Below are positions 45,698 through 57,625 of a DNA stretch of 64,000 nucleotides, piece after piece (the stretch's first letter is position 1; the number at the start of each line of letters is the position of its first letter). Position numbers and translations under genes: made by a program. The notes below the pieces were generated by a model that was not told where the DNA came from, ran no database searches, and saw nothing but the letters and a program-made list of their open reading frames with translations. The stretch is from Capsicum annuum (taxonomy: Eukaryota > Streptophyta > Magnoliopsida > Solanales > Solanaceae). The stretch covers positions 592,786 to 656,785 of the forward strand of contig NW_025859999.1 of the NCBI RefSeq assembly GCF_002878395.1, given 5' to 3'.

Positions 45698-48343
45698 TAT
45701 AATGCCCCGAAAATTTGTCCCAAGATGTCACATGGTGCTAAGGACCACAAGTGATCTCAATATAACCTATGAACTAGCGTACTATTAAACAATTGGTAAA
45801 ATATGTATAAATGACTGACCTTTCTGAGGAAAAACATAAAAATGATGGAATCTATGAAAAGTACAATACTGATACTATTTTACATTATGATAAAGTCTAA
45901 AAATAAAAATAAAGTTACATAACAGACTCTAACTGACATCTGTGAAGCCTTTACTATACTGACTATAAATATCTAGGACGCAACCCCAACTATCACTAAT
46001 CAATATATAAGAGTAAGAAAGTAAAGTACATAAACATCTAACTAAAGTCCATGAAGTAGGAGGACTCATCATCTGCTGACTGGAATCTGCAAGCTTACTG
46101 AATATAATATGCGTGCTACATCTCGTACCAACATTATGAGGCAATATAGCACATAGACATATATATGGATTAGTACTTTGAAGATGTGCTGAGTATATGG
46201 GGGTGAAATGCATAAATAAAACACTATCTCATCATCATAATTTATAATACAATGCATGTTAAATGTAAATGACTCACATAAGCAGTAATATCTGAAATAC
46301 TAAAATATGTAGCAATGAAAAACAAAACATACTTTATAAATATTGTGAGCCATAACATTTAATTCTAATAGTTGTACTTGTATTCTCCCTTTAATTCATA
46401 CTGTCTAAGTGCGAAAAGGACTTACTCTTTAATTCTAAAATCTGAAAGTTGAAGTCTGTAGCTAACATCTTTATGTATGGCATAATCTGAGTAAAACTTC
46501 TGAGCCTTCACACTTAGTTTTTCTAAAAGGTTTATCTATAAATATTTTTTTAATTGAAAGTCTTTACTATTAAGGAGATACTTTAAAACTATTTTGAAAG
46601 ATTTCATTGTTAGGGAGGTTCTCTTAACCAACATATTACATGTGAGCCATATGGAGACCAATGTCTTGACCTCCTAAGAAGGAAACCTCACATTGGGGAG
46701 AGGTTTTCTACACTTTCCAAGGAGTATAAATTAATCAATGTAATTGATCACAGGCTAAGTCTGTCATCCATATACAACAACAACAACAACAACAACAAAC
46801 CCAGTGTATTCCCACCTAGTGGGGTCTGGGGGGGGTAAGATGTACGCAGTCCATACCTCTACCTCTGATGAAGTAGAAAGGTTGTTTCCGATAGACCCCC
46901 ACCTCAAATGGGAATAATTTGAGTTTGTACCTACGTTGGCTACATAGTTCTGTGGAAGATAGGGCACACTAATTGCACACTTCTCGCTTCGTGCTAAATA
47001 CAACTCCCTCATAAATCTATTTAATAAAACCATTAGAAATTCACTTTTAAAACTAGCATAAGGATTTATATGCAAAACCAATTATGCATTTATTTGAGTA
47101 AATCAGAGTTCTGTAAATTGTAATAATTTGTAATGGATTCCAAAGCTAAACAAATGATCAAAAGATCAAAGGTTTTTCTAAAAATTGAGAATAATTTGTT
47201 TATAAGATGCTTAAAGCACCATCATTCCTGAAATAATAATATCAAATCTTGGTATAGTAATCCATGCTTCTATCTCATGTTAAATCATCATAATGATCAT
47301 GCTTGATAATGTCAATATTGATAAAAAATCTCAAAATGTGAAAATTTCTGCAATATGCATGGAAACACGAAATAATCATGCATTTCAACCTCTAAATCAT
47401 GGAAAACCTCATAATCTTGCAAAGAATGATAATGGGTATAAACCCTAACTTGAATTTCATGGAAAATCATATGAATTGAGTAAAGTTTTGGGCATAATGA
47501 TTAGATAATTATCCTTGTTCAAACTCCATATACCTTAATTGATGATCTTAGATGAAAAGCTTGAGTCTTGGATTCCTATGATGCTTTTAAAGATAAGTTC
47601 TTGGAGTTCTTCAGTATCTTGTCATGGAAATCCTCCATCTAAAGCTTTATTGGAGAATCTATGGTGGAATTTGACTTCTTGGAGAACGATTTTTGGTTTC
47701 TAGAGTTTTACTTTTGAAGAGAATGGTGAATAATTAGCATAAAGTGCTTAGAATAAGCTTAAATTTGATGTTTTAACGAATTGGGGCCTTTGAAATTTAC
47801 CAAAATTCCTTTTTTAAACTTTAATTCAGAACTGAAAAATGCAACATTTATCTTGATTTAGTTGGCCACCATGACGCGCCACAGTCACGGTGGCTCACTG
47901 GAAAAGGACGAATGGGAACTGGGCATTCTATGCGATGCAAAGCTATCGCGGTACCCTATAGTTTTTGCCATTTTCGCTACTGGCGCGATGCGCCACCATC
48001 ACGTTGAGCTACTAGAAATCGATAATTAGGAATTTGGATCTCTTTGCGATGCGCCAACATCATGGAGATTTACTGGAATTGACAATTATGAAATTGTCCT
48101 TCACCACGACGTGGTGGTTGCTCAGGTGGGACACTGTGAACTCAAAAATGTCACAACTTCATCGCCGAGGGTCAAAATTGGGCGAATTCAGTAACGATGG
48201 AAAGCTTATTCAATTTTCCAATCAATGAAAATTTGAAATCATGAAAATTCCACAAAGAATAAATATTAGTCATTTTTTGAAGCTATCCCTTAGTATTTTA
48301 GGAACAAATTTAAGCTAGGAAAAGTTTGGGGTACTATAAGACA
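45698..48343 (-). repeat. LARD-like 5' LTR
   Basis: 2646 bp, including a SINE insert of about 135 bp. U3 near the right end holds several CGATGCGCCA words (for example TGGCGC-GAT-GCGCCA at 47981-47995) spaced about 60-90 bp apart. The start on the minus strand is TGTCTTATAGTACCCC. Confidence 0.75.
46774..46908 (-). mobile_element. TS-like SINE, 5'-truncated
   Basis: On the minus strand it reads GGTCTATCGGAAACAACC, then a GACTGCGTACATCTTACC stretch, CAGACCCCACTAGGTGGG, a GGGTTTG end and a (TTG)n tail. This is the 3' part of the TS SINE family of Solanaceae. The other LTR of the pair has plain sequence here (40980-40992), so the SINE arrived after the LARD-like element. The tRNA-derived promoter boxes at the 5' end are missing. 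No target duplication is clear. Confidence 0.8.
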
Positions 48344-48780
48344 TTACTTCACTTTTGGTTAGAGGTTTTGTGGGACTACTGTGGATTGGTATAGCCAATG
48401 TCGGTATTGGTGTCAGGAATGGAATTAGTATTGCTATTGGGGCTAACACCGGTTGACTGTATTTGACTTATGATTGTTCCATTTCTTTCTAGATTATATA
48501 TATATAAGCTCATTGGGTTATTGTATAAGTTTCTTTGGTTATTTGATGGATTGACTTGGTTGGGTTTTTTTTCGAGGTAGAGTTATCTTAAAGTTAGTAT
48601 ATCTACAAAGATGCTATCTTGTTATATGTTCGAAATTCATCTAACTCAGGGTATGTGTTCGGACGATGGGTTGGGTATCGAGGGCGGTCCCCAGTCCTAG
48701 TTGGACTTGTGATGCCCATCAAAATAAGTCCTCGATTAGGGTCTTGCCATACACCTTCCTAGGTAAAGTCAGGCTAGGAG
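48344..48780. other. Unidentified junction region
   Basis: No ORF. Words such as tcgagggcggtccccag and acaccttcctaggtaaagtc at 48680-48770 look like another retroelement LTR or leader, but no partner is found. It separates the LARD-like element from a truncated Tekay pol. Confidence 0.3.
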
Positions 48781-48835
48781 TTGACCTCAACAAATCCTTG
48801 AGAATTTGAATGCTCGCCAGACAACCATCAGACCT

Positions 48836-49600
48836 CTAAAAAGAAATTTTTTTCTGAGTCAACTTGGTCAATGGAGATACAATAGGTGAAAAACCCTCCA
48901 AAAAATACCAATAGTAACCTACCAAACAAATAAAACTCCAAATCTGTGTAGGATAGGTAGGACTATCCAAATCATAATCCACTGCAATCCTGGCCGTATC
49001 AACCATAATACCATCCTTGGTAACCACATGACCTAAGAAAGAGAGTAACTATGACCATAACTCATGCTTAGAGAACTTAGAATATAACTTCTCATCCATT
49101 AATCTCTGTATCAAAATTTGCAAGTGCTCCGCATTGACAGCCTCACTATTGGAACAAACCATGATATCATCCAAAATACAATTACAAAAGCATCGACATA
49201 TGGTAAAGATACACGGTTCAACAACTCTATAAATGTTGCTCGGAATCGGTCGACCTAAGATATGACTTAAAACTCATACTGACAGTACCAAGTCAAAAAA
49301 ACTTTCTTTGGAATATCTAAATTTCTAATACTCAGTTTGTAATACCTAAATAAATTTTCAAAAATGCCGAAGCATGCTGAAGATGAATGAAAAAATCATC
49401 AATACAAAGAAGAAGATACTTAATGTTTACCGCCACCTTGTTTAACTGCAAATAATCTAACACATATGCATAGACCCATCCTTTTTTTATAAACAACATA
49501 GACGCACCCTAAGGCGATACACTAGGTCAAATAAATAGCTTATCCATTAACTCCTAAAATTGATCCTTCAATTTCTTCAACTCTTCTTGGACCATCCTAT
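48836..49600 (-). pseudogene. Tekay RT pseudogene (minus strand)
   Basis: 49490-49560 carries PSVSP*GASMLFIKKG, then LDYLQLNKVAVNIKYLL and IDDFFIHLQHA. Near 49140-49200 the catalytic box region VIVF..DIMVCSN is out of frame by one. 48836-49027 is open: VTKDGIMVDTARIAVD and PTQIWSFICLVGYYWYFLEGF, the connection to RNase H. Confidence 0.8.
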
Positions 49601-50229
49601 AAAGAGGGATAGAAATGAGCTTGGTGGCTGGGTCAACACCAATAGAAAAGTCAATATCACAATTTGAGGCATAGCAGGCAAAGTTGTTTAGAAAATATTC
49701 ATAAACTTAAGGACAAAATGAACAGAATGTAAAGAAGAAGGCGAAACAGCACTAGTATCACAAATATAAGCCAAATAAGATAAGCATTCCCTATTAACAA
49801 AATAATAAGGCTGAAGGAAATATATTACTCTCTTACGACCCAAATAAATCACACCTTTCCATGATAAAATTGCCATAGCAGGTGAAGCTAAGTTCACAGT
49901 CATAGCCTAACAATCTAAGACAACATAGTAAGGAGATACACAATCCATTCCTAATATAACATCAAAGTTTACTAAATCTAGGACAATCAGATCAACCGAA
50001 GTCTCAAACCCAACAGAAGTCATAAAACAAGATCAATGAATCCGATTCACCCCTAAAGACTCTCCTATAGAGGTAGATACACAGATTGGCATGTCAAGAG
50101 GCTTACTAGCAGAACTAAAACCCATAACAAAATATTTAGACGTATAAGAGAAAGTTGATCACAAATCAAATAAGACATATACAGATCTGAAACAAATAAC
50201 AACGATCCTCAATATAACAGCATCAAAAG
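49601..50229 (-). pseudogene. Tekay protease and linker (minus strand)
   Basis: 50035-49920 reads TSVGFETSVDLIVLDLVNFD and VILGMDCVSPYYVVLDC, conserved in Tekay protease. The active-site Asp region near 50160-50170 is damaged by a stop. 49688-49903 is open and forms the protease-RT linker (ECLSYLAYICDTSAVSP). Confidence 0.75.
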
Positions 50230-51732
50230 CCTGTTCTTATGGTCTGGCAGGTATAGGATAGCACTGACCAAAATCACCACCCAATTGAGAAGCCCCCAAT
50301 AACCACCATAGGCACCACTACCTCAGCCATACAAACCTCTAGTGGTACCTCACCACTCACAGTCATTATAGGAGTAGCCCGAAAAATACAGAAAGGATAG
50401 TTCTTGGCCAAATGGAAAACCTCAGCACACACATAGAAACCTCTATAGGCTAACTCAATATAAAAAGTTATAACTGAGGTTGAATGACCACTCAAATCTA
50501 ATGATATAGAACACCTACTACATGAACCTTGTAAGGGTACTGTGCTAGTATACCCTGATATCCACAAAACCCTCTAGAATCTCTTCCTCAAGGAATGTCA
50601 CCTCTAAACTCCCTAAATGACTCGCCCTCTTTGTATCTCCATAAAACCTTCAAAGAATAGACACAATCATTCTAGCATGATCTATTATGGTTAAAATTAA
50701 TATTCCATAAACTACCATTTAAGCCATAGCTAGTTGAAGAGAAACATCCAATCCCTTTATATATATTTAACCCCTTCTCATGCTTGATGGCCATACTGGC
50801 ATAAGAGCATCTAAACACTGCATAGAACCATGTCTCATATTTCACACCAGTTATATAGACCTACTCCAGATGTTCAAACTCATCTCTTTTCTGATCCCTA
50901 AGTTTGTAGTCACAAACGTATCAAAAAAGTTCTCAACAAACTGATCCTAAGTCATTCCTAAAGAATTAAGAGGTCTGCTAACAACAACTTACCTCCACAA
51001 ATTTGTAGTTATATTTTATAATTGATACATAGTATAAGAGACCCCATGCAACTAAAGCTAACCATGGGTATTCAAAATCTTGTAAAAGTTAATCAAGAAC
51101 ACATAGTCATCTGGAACTACAACACCATGGAACCTAGAAGGATCCAAATGAGTGAACCTCTCAATCCTCTTCTAATCTTCAGAAGACATAAATGTACTTA
51201 TATTAATAAGAGCCATAACAAATAATGAGAATTCATTTTAGGAGGTAACATAGAAGAACGATAAACTCTTAATATCAGAATACCATACTCAGATGCCATT
51301 ATAGAAGGCAGAACAAAACTCAAAGTCTATGGATTACCATAAGCAGATAATAGTACCACTAATGGATCTACACTCAAAACCAAAGGAACATAATAGGTAG
51401 GCTCCATCATAGGTAAAAGTATAATACTTCGAGTAAAAAAATAACAAGTGCACTTAAAGGAGTATCATGCAAATGGGTTAGAAAGTGAATTAGCAACCTT
51501 ATAAAATTGAGGTTTAAGAACTCTGTGGGAATAGAGTAGGCCTTGTATCTCAAACAAGCTTAACTCAAGTCACATGGTAGTGGACCTTAGAACTACCTCA
51601 TGATTGGGAAGATCCTTGTGACCATACACTACCTCAAGCCCATATACGGCTCATAACTTTCCCTTTAAATTAAGCTCTCTCCTCGGATGATATATCCATA
51701 TCCTTAGCCTCATAGGATCTAGTCCTCACCAT
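50230..51732 (-). pseudogene. Tekay gag pseudogene (minus strand)
   Basis: The likely start is the ATG at 51732 (MVRTRSYEAKDMDISSEERA, then a stop). The zinc knuckle survives in part near 50379-50440 as FYVCAEVFHLAKNYPF, with Cys and His kept and others lost. The core in between is heavily frameshifted. Confidence 0.55.
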
Positions 51733-51940
51733 CTTTGTAGAAAAGACAAATATATTATTTAGAGCACAGATATAGAAGATTTGCATGATAAAGAATAAAA
51801 TAATAGAAGTTCTCTAAAGATATCTTCTAGCCTCTCAAAGATAAAAATGTATGTGTATGTACCAATTTGTGAGACTCTATCAGACACCCTATTTTTACAC
51901 TAATGAGACTAATGAAAACCTGGTTTCTTATATTCCAATT
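51733..51940 (-). other. Leader and decayed PBS of minus-strand Tekay
   Basis: On the minus strand TGGAATATAAGAA (51925-51937) is a poor remnant of the initiator-Met site. The leader words (gagtctcacaaattg, gagaggctagaaga) match the LARD-like leader at 45530-45640. Confidence 0.5.
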
Positions 51941-53110
51941 TGTGATGAACTAAAACCAAGGGTCATGATGGCACTTGTCGCGACAAACTTTGAAAAGTAA
52001 GCCTATAGCACAATTTGATACAGAATAAGAAAAACTTAAGAAACCTAATTCCAGAATCTTAGAACTGAGTCGATCCACATTTGTATAGAAAATGCAGAAG
52101 TACATAACAAAAATTACCAAACAATAATCACAAAATATTCTATGATAGTGTAGGAACTACTAAATATATTTTGAATGTGAAAAGATACAATAATACTCTA
52201 GAAGGGATCAAAATCTATCTTAGCACACCAAATAAGACCTGAAACATATAAGATGAGGTAGTAGAACAACTTTGAATGCACAAATCATCTGCTACCTCAA
52301 ATATACTCTGATACCTCCTGAATCAACTATCGTATGTTGTACTAATATTAGATCTGAATTGAAAGGGCGTTGTAGGAGTAAGTACAGTCCACTTGTACTC
52401 AGTAGTTATCATAGGCTTATTGAATAATGTAGAAAATAAATCATATGAAATACATATTGGGCACGTGACCTGTATTAAAAAAGTGTCCCAAATGGTAGCC
52501 CATATTGTCTCCTCTAATAGTTATATATTATACATATATAATATACACAAATACAATGAATAAACACAAATATACCCAAATACCAAATAAAAGTATAGGA
52601 AAAGAACAATTGACAGGTATAACATCAAAATTATAATATAAAATAGAATGAGCATGATATGTATAATAAATGCAATAAATATGCTGGTAATAATCATAAT
52701 GATGATGTGCGGCTCGATGTTGTCTTAGAACCTTCATATACACATACCGAGTTGTGCTTCTAAGTAGGACCCATGAGGGGTTCCCAACCCATATACAATC
52801 GAATAAATAAAATTCATATCTATCACTTTTTATGGAATATCCCTAAGCAGAAACTCTGTAAAGATGTTACAAACCAGTGTTCCCAATATTTCCAAAATGG
52901 TATCAATGTTTCATAAGTTCATATATTATGAAGATGCATTGCTCATAACCAACAAAAATGATAATTTAAAAAAATATATATAAACTATGTGAGAAAAGAT
53001 CCACTTAATATACCAATTATAGTACCCCGCAATATAGTGGCAAGTTTCCAGTTATTCGTCCAATGTTTAGAAGCACCAAAGTCATTTAATTTACAATAAT
53101 AACATGTACA
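51941..53110 (-). repeat. 5' LTR of minus-strand Tekay (partial)
   Basis: The left border is the CA that precedes the PBS on the minus strand. The right border cannot be fixed; the LTR is probably cut by the next element near 53110. No partner LTR lies to the left, in line with the truncation there. Confidence 0.45.
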
Positions 53111-53117
53111 GGGCCAT

Positions 53118-55219
53118 TTAAAGTCCCCTAAATTTTGAACATTTTATTTTGGCTTTTCTGAGTTCGAAATAATGATTTATGAGTTTAATTATATTTAGGG
53201 ATGTTAAAATGGTAATCTGGGAGAATTTTGGAATTATTAAAACATAATCCGGGTGTTTTTGTACCAGAGAAGTAGAAAGCCTCTGCGATTATTCTACGCC
53301 ATGGAGATTGGCTTTATGTGATACACAACATTTCACTGAGGCTAGTCTCTATGATACACTGCATGTCATAGAGTTTAGTCTTTGCAATAGCCTCAGTGCC
53401 ACAAAGGCTATACAATCCTGCAATTTTTATTAAATGTGTGTGAGGCATTTTTGTCTTTTCCTCTCTCCCAAAACACCTAATTAACTATTTAAAACACAAG
53501 AAAGGCATTATCTACCTTATTCTTCATTAGTTAATGATACTCAATCTACTCTCATTCTCAAGAAAAAAAATTACAAGCTTCTTCCAATAAATCATACATT
53601 CAAGGTCTAAATTCCAAGTTTTATTCAAGAATTAAAGCAACTTGGGTATGTGGGGTAACCATCTATAGGGTTTCTTCAACCCATTGTGCCCCAAGAATCT
53701 AATGTTTCTTTTATGTATAAACTTTTTTCCATCTATGTAAGAAATTTTAATGTAGAGTGTGAATTTACTCAATTCTCTCTTAATAGTTTGAATACAAACC
53801 ATGACAATGTGTTTTCTATGTAAACTATGTGCTTATATGCTTTATAATTTCAGTCACCCATATCATATTTAGTTGACACCATGCTCAATAATCAATTTAT
53901 TAATTTAACCATGTGAGTATGTTGTCAATATAAGTTGATTATCTTCTCATACCTATAATCATGGGTTTTATCAGTTATTGATATAACTATATTTTTGCTT
54001 TATGGATCGTCAAATTCGTGGCAGTGTTTTTATGTTGTTATTTTATTTAAAGTCTTATTTAATACTAGAGTCTTATGAATACCTGATACCTAGATATCAA
54101 TACAAATTTTAGATTTCAAGTTACAAGTCATTAAAACCATGTTTGTGTCATTATATTAAGACTATAATATTCATATTGAGCACTTATTAGTACCAAATCA
54201 TACTAAATGAATAAAGATACCAGTGTTATTTAGTTGGGAGTAGCTCTTATCACCAATTGAATATAGGGATGGAGACTCCCCCACTAGTTAGGCATAAGTT
54301 TTTAGTAACAGTCCCTAAGTTCCAGACTTATAGTGCCATCGTAGATTATAAGGGGTCCCCATCAGTAGAGGTAGGAAACCATCATCCTTTAGGACATCAG
54401 CTTTATTGATCCACATCGTTACCCATGTAATGCTACCCCTGGTAATATACCAACACCTTTTTAACTAAGGTTATACGTTTAACCTCGATTAGCTCAGATT
54501 GGGGAATGTCAATTATAGTAAACTCCACAGTCTAGGTTTAGTATTTAGACTATATCATATCAGGATTGCCTAACTAAGTGTTTAGCTCATTAGTCATTCA
54601 GTTATCCATATTTATAGATTATAGAAACACATGTTTTACTTAGTCTTGTATTCATTTCACATGTTCATCTATTTAAGATTGGTACTTATATGTATCTTAG
54701 TTCTCACTATCCCATATACTAGTACATTTAAAATATTGATCACATACTCTCTTTTGTGCTATATTGCCTTATTACATAGCTTTGGACACTTTGTTTCATG
54801 ATTATCATTGGTTAACTCAGGGTCACTAAGCAGCATCGTCCTTGGTTAACTCAGTGTCACTGAGCAGCAGTTGTGGTGAGTCCACATTCTTTGTGGACAA
54901 GTTATTTGTAGTTATTTTAAGTACTTTTATTATTTTAATCAGTCGGAGTTAGGTCGGGGTTTATCCAATCAAATCCTCATATTCTAGAGACGTTAAGATA
55001 GTCAGACTTGTTTTCAATTTATATATGTAGTTTAAACATAATGAGTATCATTTCAGCATTATATCTTAACAGTATTTGTATCAGTTTAGCTTCCGTATTT
55101 GGTTCCTTATTGTTGTTTTAATTAGAGCTCACAGTAGATACCAGATCATGTGTAAGTTTGGGGTTACTTGTGGCCTTAAACACACTACTATGACTAGGGG
55201 ATACTATCTAGTTGTAACA
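53118..55219 (+). repeat. 5' LTR of truncated Tekay
   Basis: It begins near AAAGTCCCCTAAATTTTGAAC and ends GTTGTAACA. It contains the block ATAGGGATGGAGACTCCC at 54262-54279, which recurs in all Tekay LTRs here, and a small local repeat GGTTAACTCAG-GTCACT-GAGCAGC (54812-54868, two copies). Confidence 0.65.
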
Positions 55220-55433
55220 AACTTGATATAAAAGTGTAGAGTTGTAAAGTGTTCTTGGATGTCTGAAAGCCAAGTAGAATCTTGTACATGGATATGAAGA
55301 GTGCCACACATATGGACATGAGGCTACAAGACATATAAGGAAAGTTTCCCTTCTTCTAGTGTTTGTGTCATGCTATAGACCATAAAATCTGTTAAACTTC
55401 TCCATCTAACTAGTTATCTACCATTTAAAGAAA

Positions 55434-56640
55434 ATGCCTCCTAGAAGGGCTAACAGAAGGAGGAATATGGATCATCCCATGCCACCACCTATACCTACAC
55501 ACCTTTTGAATAAATAGGTTTCCCATATAAAATTAAGGGCTACTGTTATAGCCTTAGCCTAATTCATGGCTACCCTGAATAATCAATAGGTTGTTTTCCT
55601 AGTCAACCAAATAGTAAATATAGTTGTAACTATTATTTGAGACTTCACTCGAATGAATCCTCTATTATTTTATGGATCCAAGTATAAGGAGGATCCACAA
55701 GAGTTTTTGATGATTTACAAAAGTGACAGATATTATGGGTATCACTTTGAGTAAGAGTGTTAACTAGTTGCTTATTAGTTGCAAGGAGTAGCTCACACTT
55801 GGTTTTAGTAGTAGAAGAAGGACAGAGGTGTTGAGGTAGGTCTTGTAGAATGTGATGAGTTAGCTACCAATTTCTTTGATATATTCTTCCCACTTGAGTT
55901 GAGGAACACTGAGGTTTTGGATTTCATTAATTTTAATCAAGGTAGTATAAGTGTTAAAGAGTACTCACTAATCTTAACCGAGTTAGTGAGGTATGCTATG
56001 ACTATGGTGGATGATTCTAGGTCCAAGTTGAGTAAGTTTATGTTGGGATTTTCTAAAGATATAGTTAGGGAGTATAAAACAGCAATGCAGATATGGGAGA
56101 TGTATCTCTCTCGTTTGATGGTTCATATTCATCAAAGTGAGGAGGAGAAGCATATACAGAATAAAAGGTAAAATAGGATAGCTAGAATATGAAGCTTTAA
56201 CTTTTCTTACCAGAGGTTGGGAGGTAGTTATCATTCAGAATTCCATTGGAAATCTTCAACTCCAGCCCCATCTTCAATCAATGCCAAAGTTTTGATAGGC
56301 AATTGAGATATAACACCAGGCTTTGAGTCCTAGGGTATTATGGATAGTGGATGGACAAACCCAATCTATAATAAGTGTGGTGAGAATAATTAGAGTGAGT
56401 GTAGAGCAGATAGTGATACGTGCTTTAGATATGGAAATATAGGCCATAGTATAAGTTATTTCCTATTGGGTATGCGGAAGGGTAGAAATGATCACCAATA
56501 AGGCCAGACTAATCCTTTGACAATACCAATAGGTCACCCTACTCAGTAGGGTGACACCTCCAATGCCACCGATGGGAAGTGTTGGAATCAACTTTATGGT
56601 CTCTAAACTCAACATGATAAGGAAAGTTCTCCTGATGCGG
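55434..56640 (+). pseudogene. Truncated Tekay gag
   Basis: Start MPPRRANRRRNMDHPMPP, then stops. 55650-55700 reads MNPLLFYGSKYKEDPQEFL. 55899-56171 is open and reads VLDFINFNQGSISVKEYSL, SRSKLSKFMLGFSKDIV and YKTAMQIWEMYLSRLMVHIHQ, the end of the capsid region. A zinc knuckle remnant lies at about 56420-56460 (CFRYGNIGHSISYF), with later Cys lost. Confidence 0.8.
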
Positions 56641-57160
56641 TTACATATATGTTACAAGTCTTCCATCTTAAGATTTATAAATTGTTAGACACTAGAGCTT
56701 CTCTTTCTTTTGTAACTCCCTATATAGAAGTAGACTTTGTCATTAATCTTGAAATCTTAGCAGAACCCATGTAAGTATCTACTCTAGTCAGCAGTTCTAT
56801 TAATTCTAGATGGGTATACAAAAATTTCCCAATCATAATATCTTAGAAATTTACTTTAGTTGACTTTGTAGAGTTAGAGATGACTAATTTTTATTTCATT
56901 ATTGGTACGGATTAGCTCCACTCGTGTTGTGCCTTAGTTGACTATAGAAATAGAATAGTATAGTTCCACTTTCCAAATAAGCCTTTTATTAAATCGAGGG
57001 GTAGTACTTCAGTACCTATTGGTAAATTTGTCTTCTATCTTATGGTAAAAAATATGATTTCCAAGGGATTTATATACCATATCATTCGACTATAGGACTC
57101 AAATTCTAAAACTCAGAGACTTGAGTAAGTTCTAGTATTGAATGAGTTTCCAGATGTGTT
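56641..57160 (+). pseudogene. Truncated Tekay protease
   Basis: LLDTRASLSFVTPYI at about 56684-56730 has the active-site triplet DTR instead of DTG/DPG, so the catalytic Gly is lost. It continues with IINLEILAEPM, then VDFVELEMTNFYFIIGTD and LVDYRNRIV with stops. Confidence 0.8.
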
Positions 57161-57625
57161 CGCTCAAGATCTTTATGGAGTTCCTCCCAAGAAGGAAATT
57201 GACTTTAGAATCGATCTCCTCCTAGATACCAAGCCTATGTAAACTCCACCTTACAGAATTGCTCCAACAAAGCTTAAGGAGTTGAAATAATAGTTGAAAG
57301 ACCTCTTAGATAAGGGTTTTACTAAGCCTGTTATTTATCCATTAGGTGATCCACTTCTCTTCATGTGAAAGAAAGACTTATCCCTCTAAATATGCATCAA
57401 CTACCATCAAATGAACAAAGTAACAATCAAGAATAAATAGTCTCTCCCCAAGATTTATTACTTGTTCGATAAACTTTAGGGTGTAAACTATTTCTCTATG
57501 ATAGACCTCAGACAGGCTATCATCAGCTCAGAATCAAAGAATCTGACATTCCAAAGATAGCCTTTGGAACTCGATCTGGTCACTTAGAGTGTCTAGTTAT
57601 GTCTTTATGACTAATGAATGCTTCT
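57161..57625 (+). pseudogene. Truncated Tekay RT (N-terminal half)
   Basis: Reads DLYGVPPKKEIDFRIDLL, TPPYRIAPTKLKELK, ICINYHQMNKVTIKNK and YFSMIDLRQAIISS, with a frameshift inside the motif A region. It ends before the YxDD box. Confidence 0.8.

Larger units (their letters stand above)
40378..48343 (-). mobile_element. LARD-like element with long LTRs and no coding interior
   Basis: Two homologous minus-strand LTRs (40378-42383, truncated, and 45698-48343) surround about 3.3 kb with a PBS at one end and a PPT at the other, but no recognisable gag or pol. This fits the class of large retrotransposon derivatives moved by proteins of other elements. The leader at 45530-45697 is of Tekay type, which points to the likely helper. 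Confidence 0.65.
48781..53110 (-). mobile_element. Tekay-type element, 3'-truncated
   Basis: Reads from right to left: 5' LTR (about 53110-51941), PBS and leader (51940-51733), gag, protease, RT. It is lost after the RT/RNase H junction at about 48781. It differs from the chromovirus at 23790 in leader and protease wording and belongs to another Tekay subgroup. Confidence 0.7.
53118..57625 (+). mobile_element. Tekay-type element, truncated within RT
   Basis: LTR (about 53118-55219), decayed PBS, gag, protease and the first half of RT, ending near 57625 where A2 3' sequence resumes. The 3' half and second LTR are missing. Confidence 0.7.

Noticed and set aside
46764..47081. 105-codon minus-strand frame
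   Set aside because: It reads across the SINE tail and LTR; the valine run is only the TTG repeat.
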